From IMG/VR virus record IMGVR_UViG_3300028800_000101, positions 1 through 60,309 of that record: a stretch of 60,309 nucleotides of DNA; one strand, given 5' to 3'. Numbering within the stretch: the stretch's first letter is position 1; each line of letters opens with the position of its first letter. This document shows positions 24,984 to 32,570 of this stretch, piece by piece. Below the pieces are notes generated by a model, which ran no database searches, had not been told where the DNA came from, and saw only the letters and a program-made list of their open reading frames with translations. The DNA is from a virus. The position numbers were made by a program, and so were the translations under genes.

Positions 24984-25436
24984 ATGAACGAACAAGAAAA
25001 GCGAGAACTGGACGTGTGGATTGCAAACCTTATGGAACCGCAACCGGCACGTGTATCGCTGCGATATGTGCGAAAGCCAAAGGATCATCTTTACAACAGC
25101 GCCGAACACACCACTCCGAACGGCTGGTGGATGTGCAAAACCGGGTCCGATGCTGAGGATGAAAATGGCGAAGATACATATTGTATCTGGCAGCCGAGTT
25201 TCAATATTTGCGAATATCCAAATTACCTGCAAAACAATGGTGCTGCGATGGACGTTCTGAAGAAGTGCGTTGACCGACTTTGCGAAGAGGATAATGAGGA
25301 AACAGTTTCAATCGGGTTCGAAGTGCCAAACATTTGGGTTGTTGAGAAGACTAACAACGTCAAGAATCTGAGAGTGGAGGCAGCCACACTTGAAATTTCA
25401 ATCTGCCTCTTTGCCAAAAAGCTATTCACGAAATGA
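24984..25436 (+). CDS. Phage ABA-sandwich-like protein
   Basis: 150 residues. A helix and a beta unit with GWWMCKTG and YCIWQPSFNICEYPN precede the order seen in phage ABA-sandwich proteins: helix AAMDVLKKCVDRL, a strand pair (VSIGFEVPNIWVVE) and a final helix (ATLEISICLFAKKLF). These are common and of unknown role. ATG 24984 is preferred because this is where the fold begins. It overlaps the next gene by 4 bp. Confidence 0.5.
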   Translation: MNEQEKRELDVWIANLMEPQPARVSLRYVRKPKDHLYNSAEHTTPNGWWMCKTGSDAEDENGEDTYCIWQPSFNICEYPNYLQNNGAAMDVLKKCVDRLCEEDNEETVSIGFEVPNIWVVEKTNNVKNLRVEAATLEISICLFAKKLFTK

Positions 25437-25747
25437 GCGCCACGCCCCAACGCATCACGCTGCGCCGCACCCGCGGCTGGCGCCTGCAACGGACCAGCCG
25501 CGCTCTGAACGGGCTGGCGGCGGTGCGAGTGGCGCGGCCCGGTCCCTGGGGCAACCCGCAACCGGTTCAGCACGGTATCACAGCGGCGCAAGCGTGCCAG
25601 ACGTTCAAGGAATACGCGCGCGACATGCTTGAGCTTGACCCGGACTGGCTAGAGCCGCTGCGCGGCAAGAACCTGGCGTGTTGGTGCAAGAGCGAACCGT
25701 GCCATGCGACTGTGCTTTTGAAACTGGCGAACAGGAAACGAAAATGA
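25433..25747 (+). CDS. DUF4326-type protein
   Basis: 104 residues with the family pattern from end to end: RITLRRTRGWRL near the start, AVRVARPGPWGNPQPV, and LRGKNLACWCKSEPCHATVL near the end (Cys-Trp-Cys, then Cys-His). The Cys/His set may bind metal. The family is widespread in phages and plasmids with no proven function. It is coupled at both ends by ATGA. Confidence 0.75.
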   Translation: MSATPQRITLRRTRGWRLQRTSRALNGLAAVRVARPGPWGNPQPVQHGITAAQACQTFKEYARDMLELDPDWLEPLRGKNLACWCKSEPCHATVLLKLANRKRK

Positions 25748-25932
25748 ACCTCTCATGTACCGAAGGCGGAGATCGTCACGTATGGATCAACGGTCGGTGT
25801 CTGGACTGCGGCATTGGCCGCCACATATTCAAGCGCGAACAGGCGAAGCGCCGGCAGGTATTCGACCGTAACCGAACGATCAAGAAGCGCGAGCTACGCA
25901 TCGCCGGCCGCACACAAACCGCACAGCTATGA
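25744..25932 (+). CDS. Small zinc-finger-like protein, 62 residues
   Basis: SCTEGGDRHVWINGRCLDCG could hold one zinc (three Cys and a His). The rest is basic and helical (FKREQAKRRQVFDRNRT). It may bind nucleic acid. ATGA overlaps at both ends. Confidence 0.5.
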   Translation: MNLSCTEGGDRHVWINGRCLDCGIGRHIFKREQAKRRQVFDRNRTIKKRELRIAGRTQTAQL

Positions 25933-26144
25933 GCATGAGCCATTCATCACGGGCCCGCGGCGGCAACCGGGGCGGCTGCGGCGGCGGATTCGAGAGGACC
26001 GACCCTGACTACGATAGCACGAAGCTGCGCCGGCTGCGCGCCGACTACCAGGCTCTCGCCCCGGAATGGCGCGACGTATTCTTGCAGGGCCTGTCACGAT
26101 TCGAGCGCGACTACGTGACGGGCAAACGGACGCTTGATGCTTGA
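25929..26144 (+). CDS. Hypothetical protein, 71 residues
   Basis: An Arg/Gly-rich start (SSRARGGNRGGCGGGF) is followed by a helical part (EWRDVFLQGLSRFERDYV). RG-rich starts are typical of RNA-binding proteins, but this is weak. The stop overlaps the -35 box of the next promoter. Confidence 0.45.
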   Translation: MSMSHSSRARGGNRGGCGGGFERTDPDYDSTKLRRLRADYQALAPEWRDVFLQGLSRFERDYVTGKRTLDA

Positions 26145-26169
26145 CACTGGGCGGCGCGGCGGCGATACT
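26141..26169 (+). promoter_or_regulatory. Sigma-70-like promoter before the SNF2-methyltransferase gene
   Basis: TTGACA (26141-26146), 17 nt, GATACT (26164-26169). Same hexamers as the promoter at 16756. Confidence 0.5.
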
Positions 26170-26184
26170 ACGCTCGTAAAACGA

Positions 26185-26193
26185 AACAACGAA
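26185..26193 (+). promoter_or_regulatory. AACAACGAA leader motif of the SNF2-methyltransferase gene
   Basis: Exact 9-mer, one base before ATG 26195. There is no room for a Shine-Dalgarno box. Confidence 0.6.
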
Positions 26194-26194
26194 C

Positions 26195-28438
26195 ATGAAC
26201 TACGATCAATTTATCGACGACAAAAACAAATTGTCAAAGCCTTGCGGGTTTGAACCAGATGAGATCAACGCGCCTTTATTTGACTGGCAAAAACATGTCG
26301 TGAAGTGGGCGCTCCGGCAAGGTCGCGCCGCTCTATTTGAGGATTGCGGACTTGGAAAAACAGCCCAACAATTGGAATGGGGTCGTCAAGTCGTAAAGCA
26401 GACTGGTGGACCTGTATTGATTCTGACTCCGTTGGCAGTTGCTCACCAAACAGTAGCAGAAGGCGTAAAGTTCGGAATCGAGGCAAAGATCGCAGAAGCG
26501 CAAGCTGACGTAACTGGACCTGGAATCTGGATCACCAATTACGAAAAGCTTGAACATTTCGAGTCGCACAAATTTAGCGGAGTCGTGCTAGACGAGTCGA
26601 GCATCTTGAAGAACTTCACCGGAAAAACAAGAATCGCACTCACAAACACATTCAGCCATACCCCATATCGGTTATGCTGCACCGCAACGCCATCACCAAA
26701 CGACTATACCGAGTTTGGGCAGCACGCGGCATTTCTTGGGATATGCTCTCCGATGCAAATGCTGGCAACATTTTTTTTGAACGACACGTTCAATACTGGC
26801 GATTGGAGATTAAAAGGCCACGCCGAGGCCGAGTTCTGGAAATGGCTGGCATCCTGGGCAGCGTGCATTTCAAAGCCTTCCGATATAGGATTCAAAGATG
26901 ACGGCTACAACTTGCCACCGTTGGACATGAAAACAGAATTAGTGGACGTGGACGAGCGTGGGAGCGGTGAGGATTTGTTCAAGCACGTCACGCTTTCTGC
27001 CACGACGATGCACAAGGAAATGCGTGAAACATCCACCCAACGGGCAGCGCGAGTCGCGCAACTTGTGGCATCAAATGATGAATCATGGATTGTGTGGTGT
27101 AACACAAATGACGAGGCCGATAAGCTTGCTGAGATGATTCCAGAGGCGGTTGAAGTGCGCGGGTCAGATTCTGAATCGAGTAAGGAAAATAAGATCGGTG
27201 ACTTTACAAATAGCCGATGTCGCGTCATCATTTCAAAGCCGTCTATTTGTGGCATGGGGTTGAATTGGCAGCATTGCCATAACGTAGCATTCGTTGGTCT
27301 GTCATACTCCTTCGAGGACTTCTATCAAGCCTTGCGCCGGTCATACCGATTCGGACAAACACATCAAGTCAATGCGTTCATTGTTCAGGCGAAAACCGAA
27401 GGTGCCATTTTGCAATCCATAAAACGAAAAATTGAACAGCACAAAACTATGCAGGAGAAAATGAAGTTGGCGGCGCTGGCGTTCAGCGAAAACAGAATCA
27501 AGGAACTAAAGAAAAACACCAATGTTACAATTCAGTCAGGCGACGGATGGCAAATGTACCATGGCGATTGTGTGCGTGTGGCAAAGCAGATTCCAGACAA
27601 CTCTATCGACTTCTCCGTGTTCTCCCCTCCTTTCGCGGACCTGTTCACATATTCGGACGATTTGCAGGACATGGGTAATTGCCAGAATTTGAGCGAGTTC
27701 ACAAAACACTTTGAGTTTCTTATTACCGAGATTTCCCGGGTTATGGTGCCTGGCCGGGAAGTGGCTGTCCATTGCGTGGACCTGCTGTCAACAAAATGGA
27801 AGCAAGGAAAGATTGAGTTCCAGGATTTCAGCGGTGAGATAATCCGCGCGTTTTGGCGCCATGGTTTTCTTTTTCATTCGCGAATTTGCATTTGGAAATC
27901 GCCAGTCACTGAAATGCAACGCACTAAAGCGCACGGATTGCTTTATAAGACGCTCAAAGCTGATTCGTGCGATTCGAGAGTCGGTTGTGCGGATTACCTT
28001 CTGGTATTTCGAAAGCCCGGGGAGAATCCGCGGCCAGTCACTAAAGACCCATCCTCGTTTCCGGTTGAATTGTGGCAGGAGGTTGCTTCGCCAGTGTGGA
28101 TGACCGTCGATCAAGGTCGGGTTTTGAATCGGGACGGAGCTCGAGACGATAAAGATGAAAAACATATTTGTCCGCTTCAACTGGACGTTATTGACCGTGC
28201 GATTAATCTGTGGACGAATCCCGGCGACTTGGTCTACTCGCCATTTGCCGGAATCGGGAGCGAGGGATTTTCGGCTTTGAACGCCGGACGAAAGTTCATC
28301 GGTTCTGAATTGAAGGAGAGCTATTTTAATCAGGCTTGCGCCGAACTTGAGAATGCGCGAAAGCAGTCGCTGCTCGCTTTTCAAATGAAGAAACCAAAGA
28401 TTTTTGAGAGCACGAAACATAAATCCGAAGGAAAATAA
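26195..28438 (+). CDS. SNF2-type helicase fused to a beta-class DNA methyltransferase
   Basis: 747 residues. The first 440 form a superfamily 2 motor: Walker A CGLGKT (51-56), LDESS (132-136) in place of DEAH, TATPSPND (motif III) and QALRRSYRFGQ (motif VI, SNF2 type). The rest is an amino-methyltransferase with SPPF (477-480, motif IV) before FAGIGS (684-689, motif I). That is the beta-class order for N4-cytosine or N6-adenine. No separate restriction nuclease is visible, so it probably modifies phage DNA for protection, with the motor tracking along DNA. It has its own promoter and leader. Confidence 0.8.
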   Translation: MNYDQFIDDKNKLSKPCGFEPDEINAPLFDWQKHVVKWALRQGRAALFEDCGLGKTAQQLEWGRQVVKQTGGPVLILTPLAVAHQTVAEGVKFGIEAKIAEAQADVTGPGIWITNYEKLEHFESHKFSGVVLDESSILKNFTGKTRIALTNTFSHTPYRLCCTATPSPNDYTEFGQHAAFLGICSPMQMLATFFLNDTFNTGDWRLKGHAEAEFWKWLASWAACISKPSDIGFKDDGYNLPPLDMKTELVDVDERGSGEDLFKHVTLSATTMHKEMRETSTQRAARVAQLVASNDESWIVWCNTNDEADKLAEMIPEAVEVRGSDSESSKENKIGDFTNSRCRVIISKPSICGMGLNWQHCHNVAFVGLSYSFEDFYQALRRSYRFGQTHQVNAFIVQAKTEGAILQSIKRKIEQHKTMQEKMKLAALAFSENRIKELKKNTNVTIQSGDGWQMYHGDCVRVAKQIPDNSIDFSVFSPPFADLFTYSDDLQDMGNCQNLSEFTKHFEFLITEISRVMVPGREVAVHCVDLLSTKWKQGKIEFQDFSGEIIRAFWRHGFLFHSRICIWKSPVTEMQRTKAHGLLYKTLKADSCDSRVGCADYLLVFRKPGENPRPVTKDPSSFPVELWQEVASPVWMTVDQGRVLNRDGARDDKDEKHICPLQLDVIDRAINLWTNPGDLVYSPFAGIGSEGFSALNAGRKFIGSELKESYFNQACAELENARKQSLLAFQMKKPKIFESTKHKSEGK

Positions 28439-28528
28439 AACGGCAGAACTTTCTGATTGACATCATGTGCGAGTCAAACCACTATAGGCAGAGCCGTGAC
28501 AATATCAGACCCAAACATAGACCAGGGC

Positions 28529-29026
28529 ATGGCACACTGCGCCCCTGACATAGATGTCGATTCGTTACTTGAACAGAGAATAAAAGACTGGGGTGAAAGT
28601 GAGGATGTTGCGCGCGAGCAACTCGAATGGTTCCAGGAGCGCGCAACCAGCATCGCCGGTAAAAAATCACATGCTGGCGATGCCATCGGAACGGCTCTGT
28701 TCGACCTCTTCGCCGCGCTTCTGACCCCTCCTGTAAAAGCCCCCGTAAAATACCTCGTTAAGTTCTACCTCTGGCGCTGCGACATGCCGCTGGCAGATGC
28801 GATGCTGAATTATGAGACGCCGGCCAACTGGTATCGGGACATGGGCATCAGCAAATGGATGTGCTTCAAACTGGCAAACGAGTTCTGCGATTTTATGAAG
28901 CTGAAACGCCGGAGCAACCAGCGCGACGATGATGCGAGAAAGAAGATGTCGGTTAAAAGGTTGGCGAAACATGAAAACAACAAAAAGAAAATCAAAGCGT
29001 CAGGCTCTTCCATCAACGGACGTTGA
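28529..29026 (+). CDS. Hypothetical protein before the packaging genes
   Basis: 165 residues from ATG 28529; an in-frame GTG at 28496 and a TTG at 28457 are alternatives. Helical N-terminus (LLEQRIKDWGESEDVAREQL), a Pro/Val-rich turn, then a Lys/Arg-rich tail (DDDARKKMSVKRLAKHENNK). A 27-codon frame (28465-28548) overlaps its start and may be a leader peptide. No family was recognised. It overlaps the next gene by 56 bp. Confidence 0.45.
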   Translation: MAHCAPDIDVDSLLEQRIKDWGESEDVAREQLEWFQERATSIAGKKSHAGDAIGTALFDLFAALLTPPVKAPVKYLVKFYLWRCDMPLADAMLNYETPANWYRDMGISKWMCFKLANEFCDFMKLKRRSNQRDDDARKKMSVKRLAKHENNKKKIKASGSSINGR

Positions 29027-29636
29027 GATAGGACATCGGCGCGAGATCGAGCGCGGCGAGGCGCTGTCACTCCACACCGAGATCTGTAGCCGCATCGGGT
29101 CCGTGCGCGACAGTATCGAGGCGCATGTTACCGGGATAAAGGACGACCTGAATGCCTGCCGGGCGATTGGTGAGCTAATCCTGAAAGAGGAAGAGAAGCT
29201 GCCCGGGAAGCAAATCACGTTCGACTTCTTCATGCAGCAAAAGGCGATGTGGGTTGATCCTCAAGGCCGTCCAATCTCATTCGACAACCTGAAACATTTC
29301 AAGAAAATCGCGGCGTCTGAAATGTCGGAAGTGGCGAGTGTTATCCGGGCTCTATCATGGAAAAATGAGATGCTCGGATTCATTGGTGTCAGTGCGGAAG
29401 GCGAGGCGCCCGGCCGTGAGCCGGTGGAACGGCAAAATCATTTCGTTTTGTTGACGCGCGAACTTCCGAAGCTCGCCACCATCATTGGACTGCATGTGAG
29501 TGCGATAGAGGCGGACCCGCATTTCGGACGGTTGGAAAATCTGGGGGCGGACGAAGTGGGAATCATTCGTGACAAAATAAAAGATGCGAGGACGGTACTG
29601 GACGATCTAGAACGCCGCTTGCCGCCGAAAGTCTGA
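28971..29636 (+). CDS. Hypothetical helical protein upstream of terminase
   Basis: 221 residues, helical, with a charged start. It contains FDFFMQQKAMWVDPQGRPIS and a coiled-coil-like end (DEVGIIRDKIKDARTVLDDLE). No family was recognised. Position suggests a packaging or late regulatory role. The start is ATG 28971; a longer frame overlaps more of the previous gene. Confidence 0.5.
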   Translation: MKTTKRKSKRQALPSTDVEIGHRREIERGEALSLHTEICSRIGSVRDSIEAHVTGIKDDLNACRAIGELILKEEEKLPGKQITFDFFMQQKAMWVDPQGRPISFDNLKHFKKIAASEMSEVASVIRALSWKNEMLGFIGVSAEGEAPGREPVERQNHFVLLTRELPKLATIIGLHVSAIEADPHFGRLENLGADEVGIIRDKIKDARTVLDDLERRLPPKV

Positions 29637-29641
29637 ACGCA

Positions 29642-30352
29642 ATGACCTCTGCGGCTACAGCCAAGGAGCGACGAAAACGCCGTGAGAGGAAAAAAAAATC
29701 AACAGTCCAGACCGAACACGGGTTTCCGAAGTACATCCTTACGCAACGCACGCTCTGCGCGTGCTACATGCGATGCTTCCGTGAGTATCACGTCAAGGTA
29801 GCGCGCAGCCAGATCAGCCAATGGCAGGCAGGACTCCGCCTTGGCCCTGGAAATAAACCATGGCATCCGCTGCCAGACGACGAACAACGATATGTCTGGT
29901 CAGAATGTAAAACATGGTTCGAGTCGGTCATCCTTCCAAAGTACAAGGCGCGATCAAACGCAGCGGTTGGACAGGCGCAGACCGATGATGGCCAGATTCC
30001 GATTGAAGACTTGGAAGACCTTGAGAAGCGGAAAGCGTTTGAGCATCGTGAATGGGAGCGGGCAAAGGAGCGTGGAGAATTCATCAGCCGGGCATCGGCC
30101 CTGGCAACTGGAATCTCGGCCGTAAAGAAACTGCACCTGCTGGTCCGGGCAGAGGATGAGCGTCATCTGCCGGCGCAACGCCGGGACAAGCTGGCGGAAA
30201 TTTTAAAATCGGAAAATATAGCCATCGATTTGGCTGCTAAGATTTGCGAGGAGTTTGCTGGTTGGGATATTGAACTTGGAAAGGCAGTGACTGACCACCG
30301 AGAAGCTTTGATGATTGAGGCAACCCAATTCAAACCCGAACAGCCGTCATGA
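29642..30352 (+). CDS. Terminase small-subunit candidate
   Basis: 236 residues. A very basic start (KERRKRRERKKK) is followed by a helix-turn-helix-like part (KVARSQISQWQAGLRL) and a long helical middle (LEDLEKRKAFEHREWERAKERG). It overlaps the large terminase by 4 bp, the usual place of TerS. The sequence does not match the lambda Nu1 family by eye, so the role rests on position and DNA-binding character. Confidence 0.5.
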   Translation: MTSAATAKERRKRRERKKKSTVQTEHGFPKYILTQRTLCACYMRCFREYHVKVARSQISQWQAGLRLGPGNKPWHPLPDDEQRYVWSECKTWFESVILPKYKARSNAAVGQAQTDDGQIPIEDLEDLEKRKAFEHREWERAKERGEFISRASALATGISAVKKLHLLVRAEDERHLPAQRRDKLAEILKSENIAIDLAAKICEEFAGWDIELGKAVTDHREALMIEATQFKPEQPS

Positions 30353-32544
30353 CTATCCCCACCGAAAGCGATGCCAGACTTGAAGCTGAAATCTTCGCCG
30401 CGCAAGGCAAGACGTTTCGCGGTAGCCTGATTGACAACGCAAAAAGGTTCAAGCTGTGCGGCAGCGGATACGATGCGATGCCACAGGATCAGAACGGATA
30501 TTTCAAGATTGAGACTGCCCGGCAAATAACAGGCCCGCTGCTGGCGCTGTCGGATGATGCGGTGCGGCAGGTTCACAACATTGGTGCAACCCAAGTCTTG
30601 AAGAGCTTGGTTGGCGACGTATGGGTGCCATTCTGGTTTGAGCATCTGATGCAGAAAATGCTGGTGCTCTTCGAGGATGACGGAAAGGCAGATTTGTTCT
30701 GTTCGCAACGTTTGATGGATACCTTAAAATATCATCCGGTCCTTGGCAAATGGCGATCAGAAGCAATGAAGGAAAGCCGCTGGAACGTAACCGGAACATG
30801 GATAAAAATTGCTGGCGTAGAATTGTCCGTATGTGGAATGAATGACGGCAACGTCAGTACTTTAAGCTGGCCGGCTGTGTGGGTAAGCGAAGCTTGGCAG
30901 CACGGGAAAGACGGTTTGCTTGAAAAGGCGTTCAAACGGACTGACCGGTATCCTGACACCTATAAAATCCTGAACGAATCCCAAGCCGGCGAATCTGACA
31001 GCGATCTAGCCGCCGCCGTTGCGGTCGCGCATCCGGTGCCGCTCGAATGGGCGTGCCCTGCTTGCGGCGGGATGCAGACCTGGGAATGGCGGCATTGGAA
31101 TCATAGGCGCCCGACCGACTTCAAACCACGCGAACAAAAGAAGCTCGGCATCATCACCGTGGGCGGCGCCGTGGCGACAATCAGCCAGCCGCCGGCCCCT
31201 GGCACGTTCGCTGGGATGCGATTCGGGAAGCGACCGAGTGGAAGTCTGTTCGAGGATGCGAATGACGATTGGAGTTTTACGGACAGAGCGGCGTCCGCAT
31301 ATTGGGAGTGCATCTGGTGCGGCCACAGGATTACTGATACCGAGTCAGAGCGCAGGGCAATCTGTGAAACGTATCGTCAGGAATATCGCATCTTGGATAA
31401 AAGCGGGGCAATACCAAAATGGCGGACGCCGGACAAAGTGGCGTTCACGTTGCCGCGAGAAGCTAACTACAGCAATAAGTTCAAACCAACCGTGGAGCGG
31501 TTCCTCGTGGCGAAAGAGGCAAAGAAGGTAGGCCAGCCGCGGAAGCTCAAAGACTGGTTCATGAGCGAGCGTGCCGTGTTCTACGATGACACGGTGGACG
31601 TTCGGCATAGCGTCATGATCAGCACGCGAAGCTATGATCCGGAGCGATACCGTGAACTGATGGGGGACAAGTTGCACAGCGTTCAAATGACGGTAGACTG
31701 CCACAAGGCTCTGGACGCGCGTGAGGATGAGGCGCGCATCGGCGCATTCTGGTTCGAGGTCCGGGCGTTTGAAAAGGCTGGTCATTCGATACAGTTAGCT
31801 CGCGGATGGGTATTGTCATGGGATTTGGTCAAAGCACAGCAACGATACTGGAAGATTGTTGCCCCATGGGTGTTCATCGATTGCGGATGGATGCCAGACC
31901 AGGTGGCGGAGGCGGCCGTAAAATATCACGACATGGTTGGTGGCCGCCCGGGCACAGTTTACGAGAATATGAAAGTGCCGGTGACGTGGACGCTCTGCGA
32001 AGGCGCGAAGCCGAGTCAGCGGTTGACGATGAAAGGTAAGGCTGTGGCCTATGCCTACAGTCAATTGCCATTCGTAAGGACGTACACCGAGCCGAACGGG
32101 ACGATCCGGCGCATGATGCTGAACAAGCTGCAATGGCACGGGCTATCGTTCGAGAAGCAATTTGACAGCATCCTGAGCAAGGGCGTATCTGTCCGATGGG
32201 AGTGGTTGAAGAAAGATGAATTGATAATCGTGGACACCGACTTGAAACCGAGCGCGAAGTTGCTGGCAATCTCGCTTGACCGGGAGCGAGGTAACGGCGC
32301 CTACGAAGAGATGCTGAACAGCCGGCACTATGATGAGCGCAAGCGGGCGTATCTGGATTGGGACAAGAAGGCCTGGACACTCTTCCGTCCATCAACTATT
32401 GCGGATGACGGGACGATCACAAGCGAAGGCGGCGATGTGCCAGGCCGCCCGACCGAAGCGCGCGACAGCGGCCTGATGCATCTGGCGGGCGTGGCGCAGG
32501 ACGGGATGCTGGGGCATGTGGCAATGGATCAAGAACAGGAGTGA
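30349..32544 (+). CDS. terL: Terminase large subunit, GpA type
   Basis: 731 residues of the lambda gpA family. The ATPase part begins with an atypical Walker A (GATQVLKS) where the second Gly is Leu; gpA proteins often deviate here. A zinc unit follows (CPACGG at 236, CIWCGH later), typical of the family. The C-terminal half holds the nuclease with VFIDCGWMPDQV as a likely acidic motif. It cuts and pumps DNA into the prohead. GpA terminases usually make cos ends, which would fit a defined end somewhere in this circular map. Confidence 0.85.
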   Translation: MTIPTESDARLEAEIFAAQGKTFRGSLIDNAKRFKLCGSGYDAMPQDQNGYFKIETARQITGPLLALSDDAVRQVHNIGATQVLKSLVGDVWVPFWFEHLMQKMLVLFEDDGKADLFCSQRLMDTLKYHPVLGKWRSEAMKESRWNVTGTWIKIAGVELSVCGMNDGNVSTLSWPAVWVSEAWQHGKDGLLEKAFKRTDRYPDTYKILNESQAGESDSDLAAAVAVAHPVPLEWACPACGGMQTWEWRHWNHRRPTDFKPREQKKLGIITVGGAVATISQPPAPGTFAGMRFGKRPSGSLFEDANDDWSFTDRAASAYWECIWCGHRITDTESERRAICETYRQEYRILDKSGAIPKWRTPDKVAFTLPREANYSNKFKPTVERFLVAKEAKKVGQPRKLKDWFMSERAVFYDDTVDVRHSVMISTRSYDPERYRELMGDKLHSVQMTVDCHKALDAREDEARIGAFWFEVRAFEKAGHSIQLARGWVLSWDLVKAQQRYWKIVAPWVFIDCGWMPDQVAEAAVKYHDMVGGRPGTVYENMKVPVTWTLCEGAKPSQRLTMKGKAVAYAYSQLPFVRTYTEPNGTIRRMMLNKLQWHGLSFEKQFDSILSKGVSVRWEWLKKDELIIVDTDLKPSAKLLAISLDRERGNGAYEEMLNSRHYDERKRAYLDWDKKAWTLFRPSTIADDGTITSEGGDVPGRPTEARDSGLMHLAGVAQDGMLGHVAMDQEQE

Positions 32545-32570
32545 AAGCTTTTTGACTTAATCGAGTTGGT

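Noticed and set aside
24828-25436. TTG start extending the ABA-sandwich-like protein
   Set aside because: The added part overlaps the coupled 62-residue frame and lies outside the fold.
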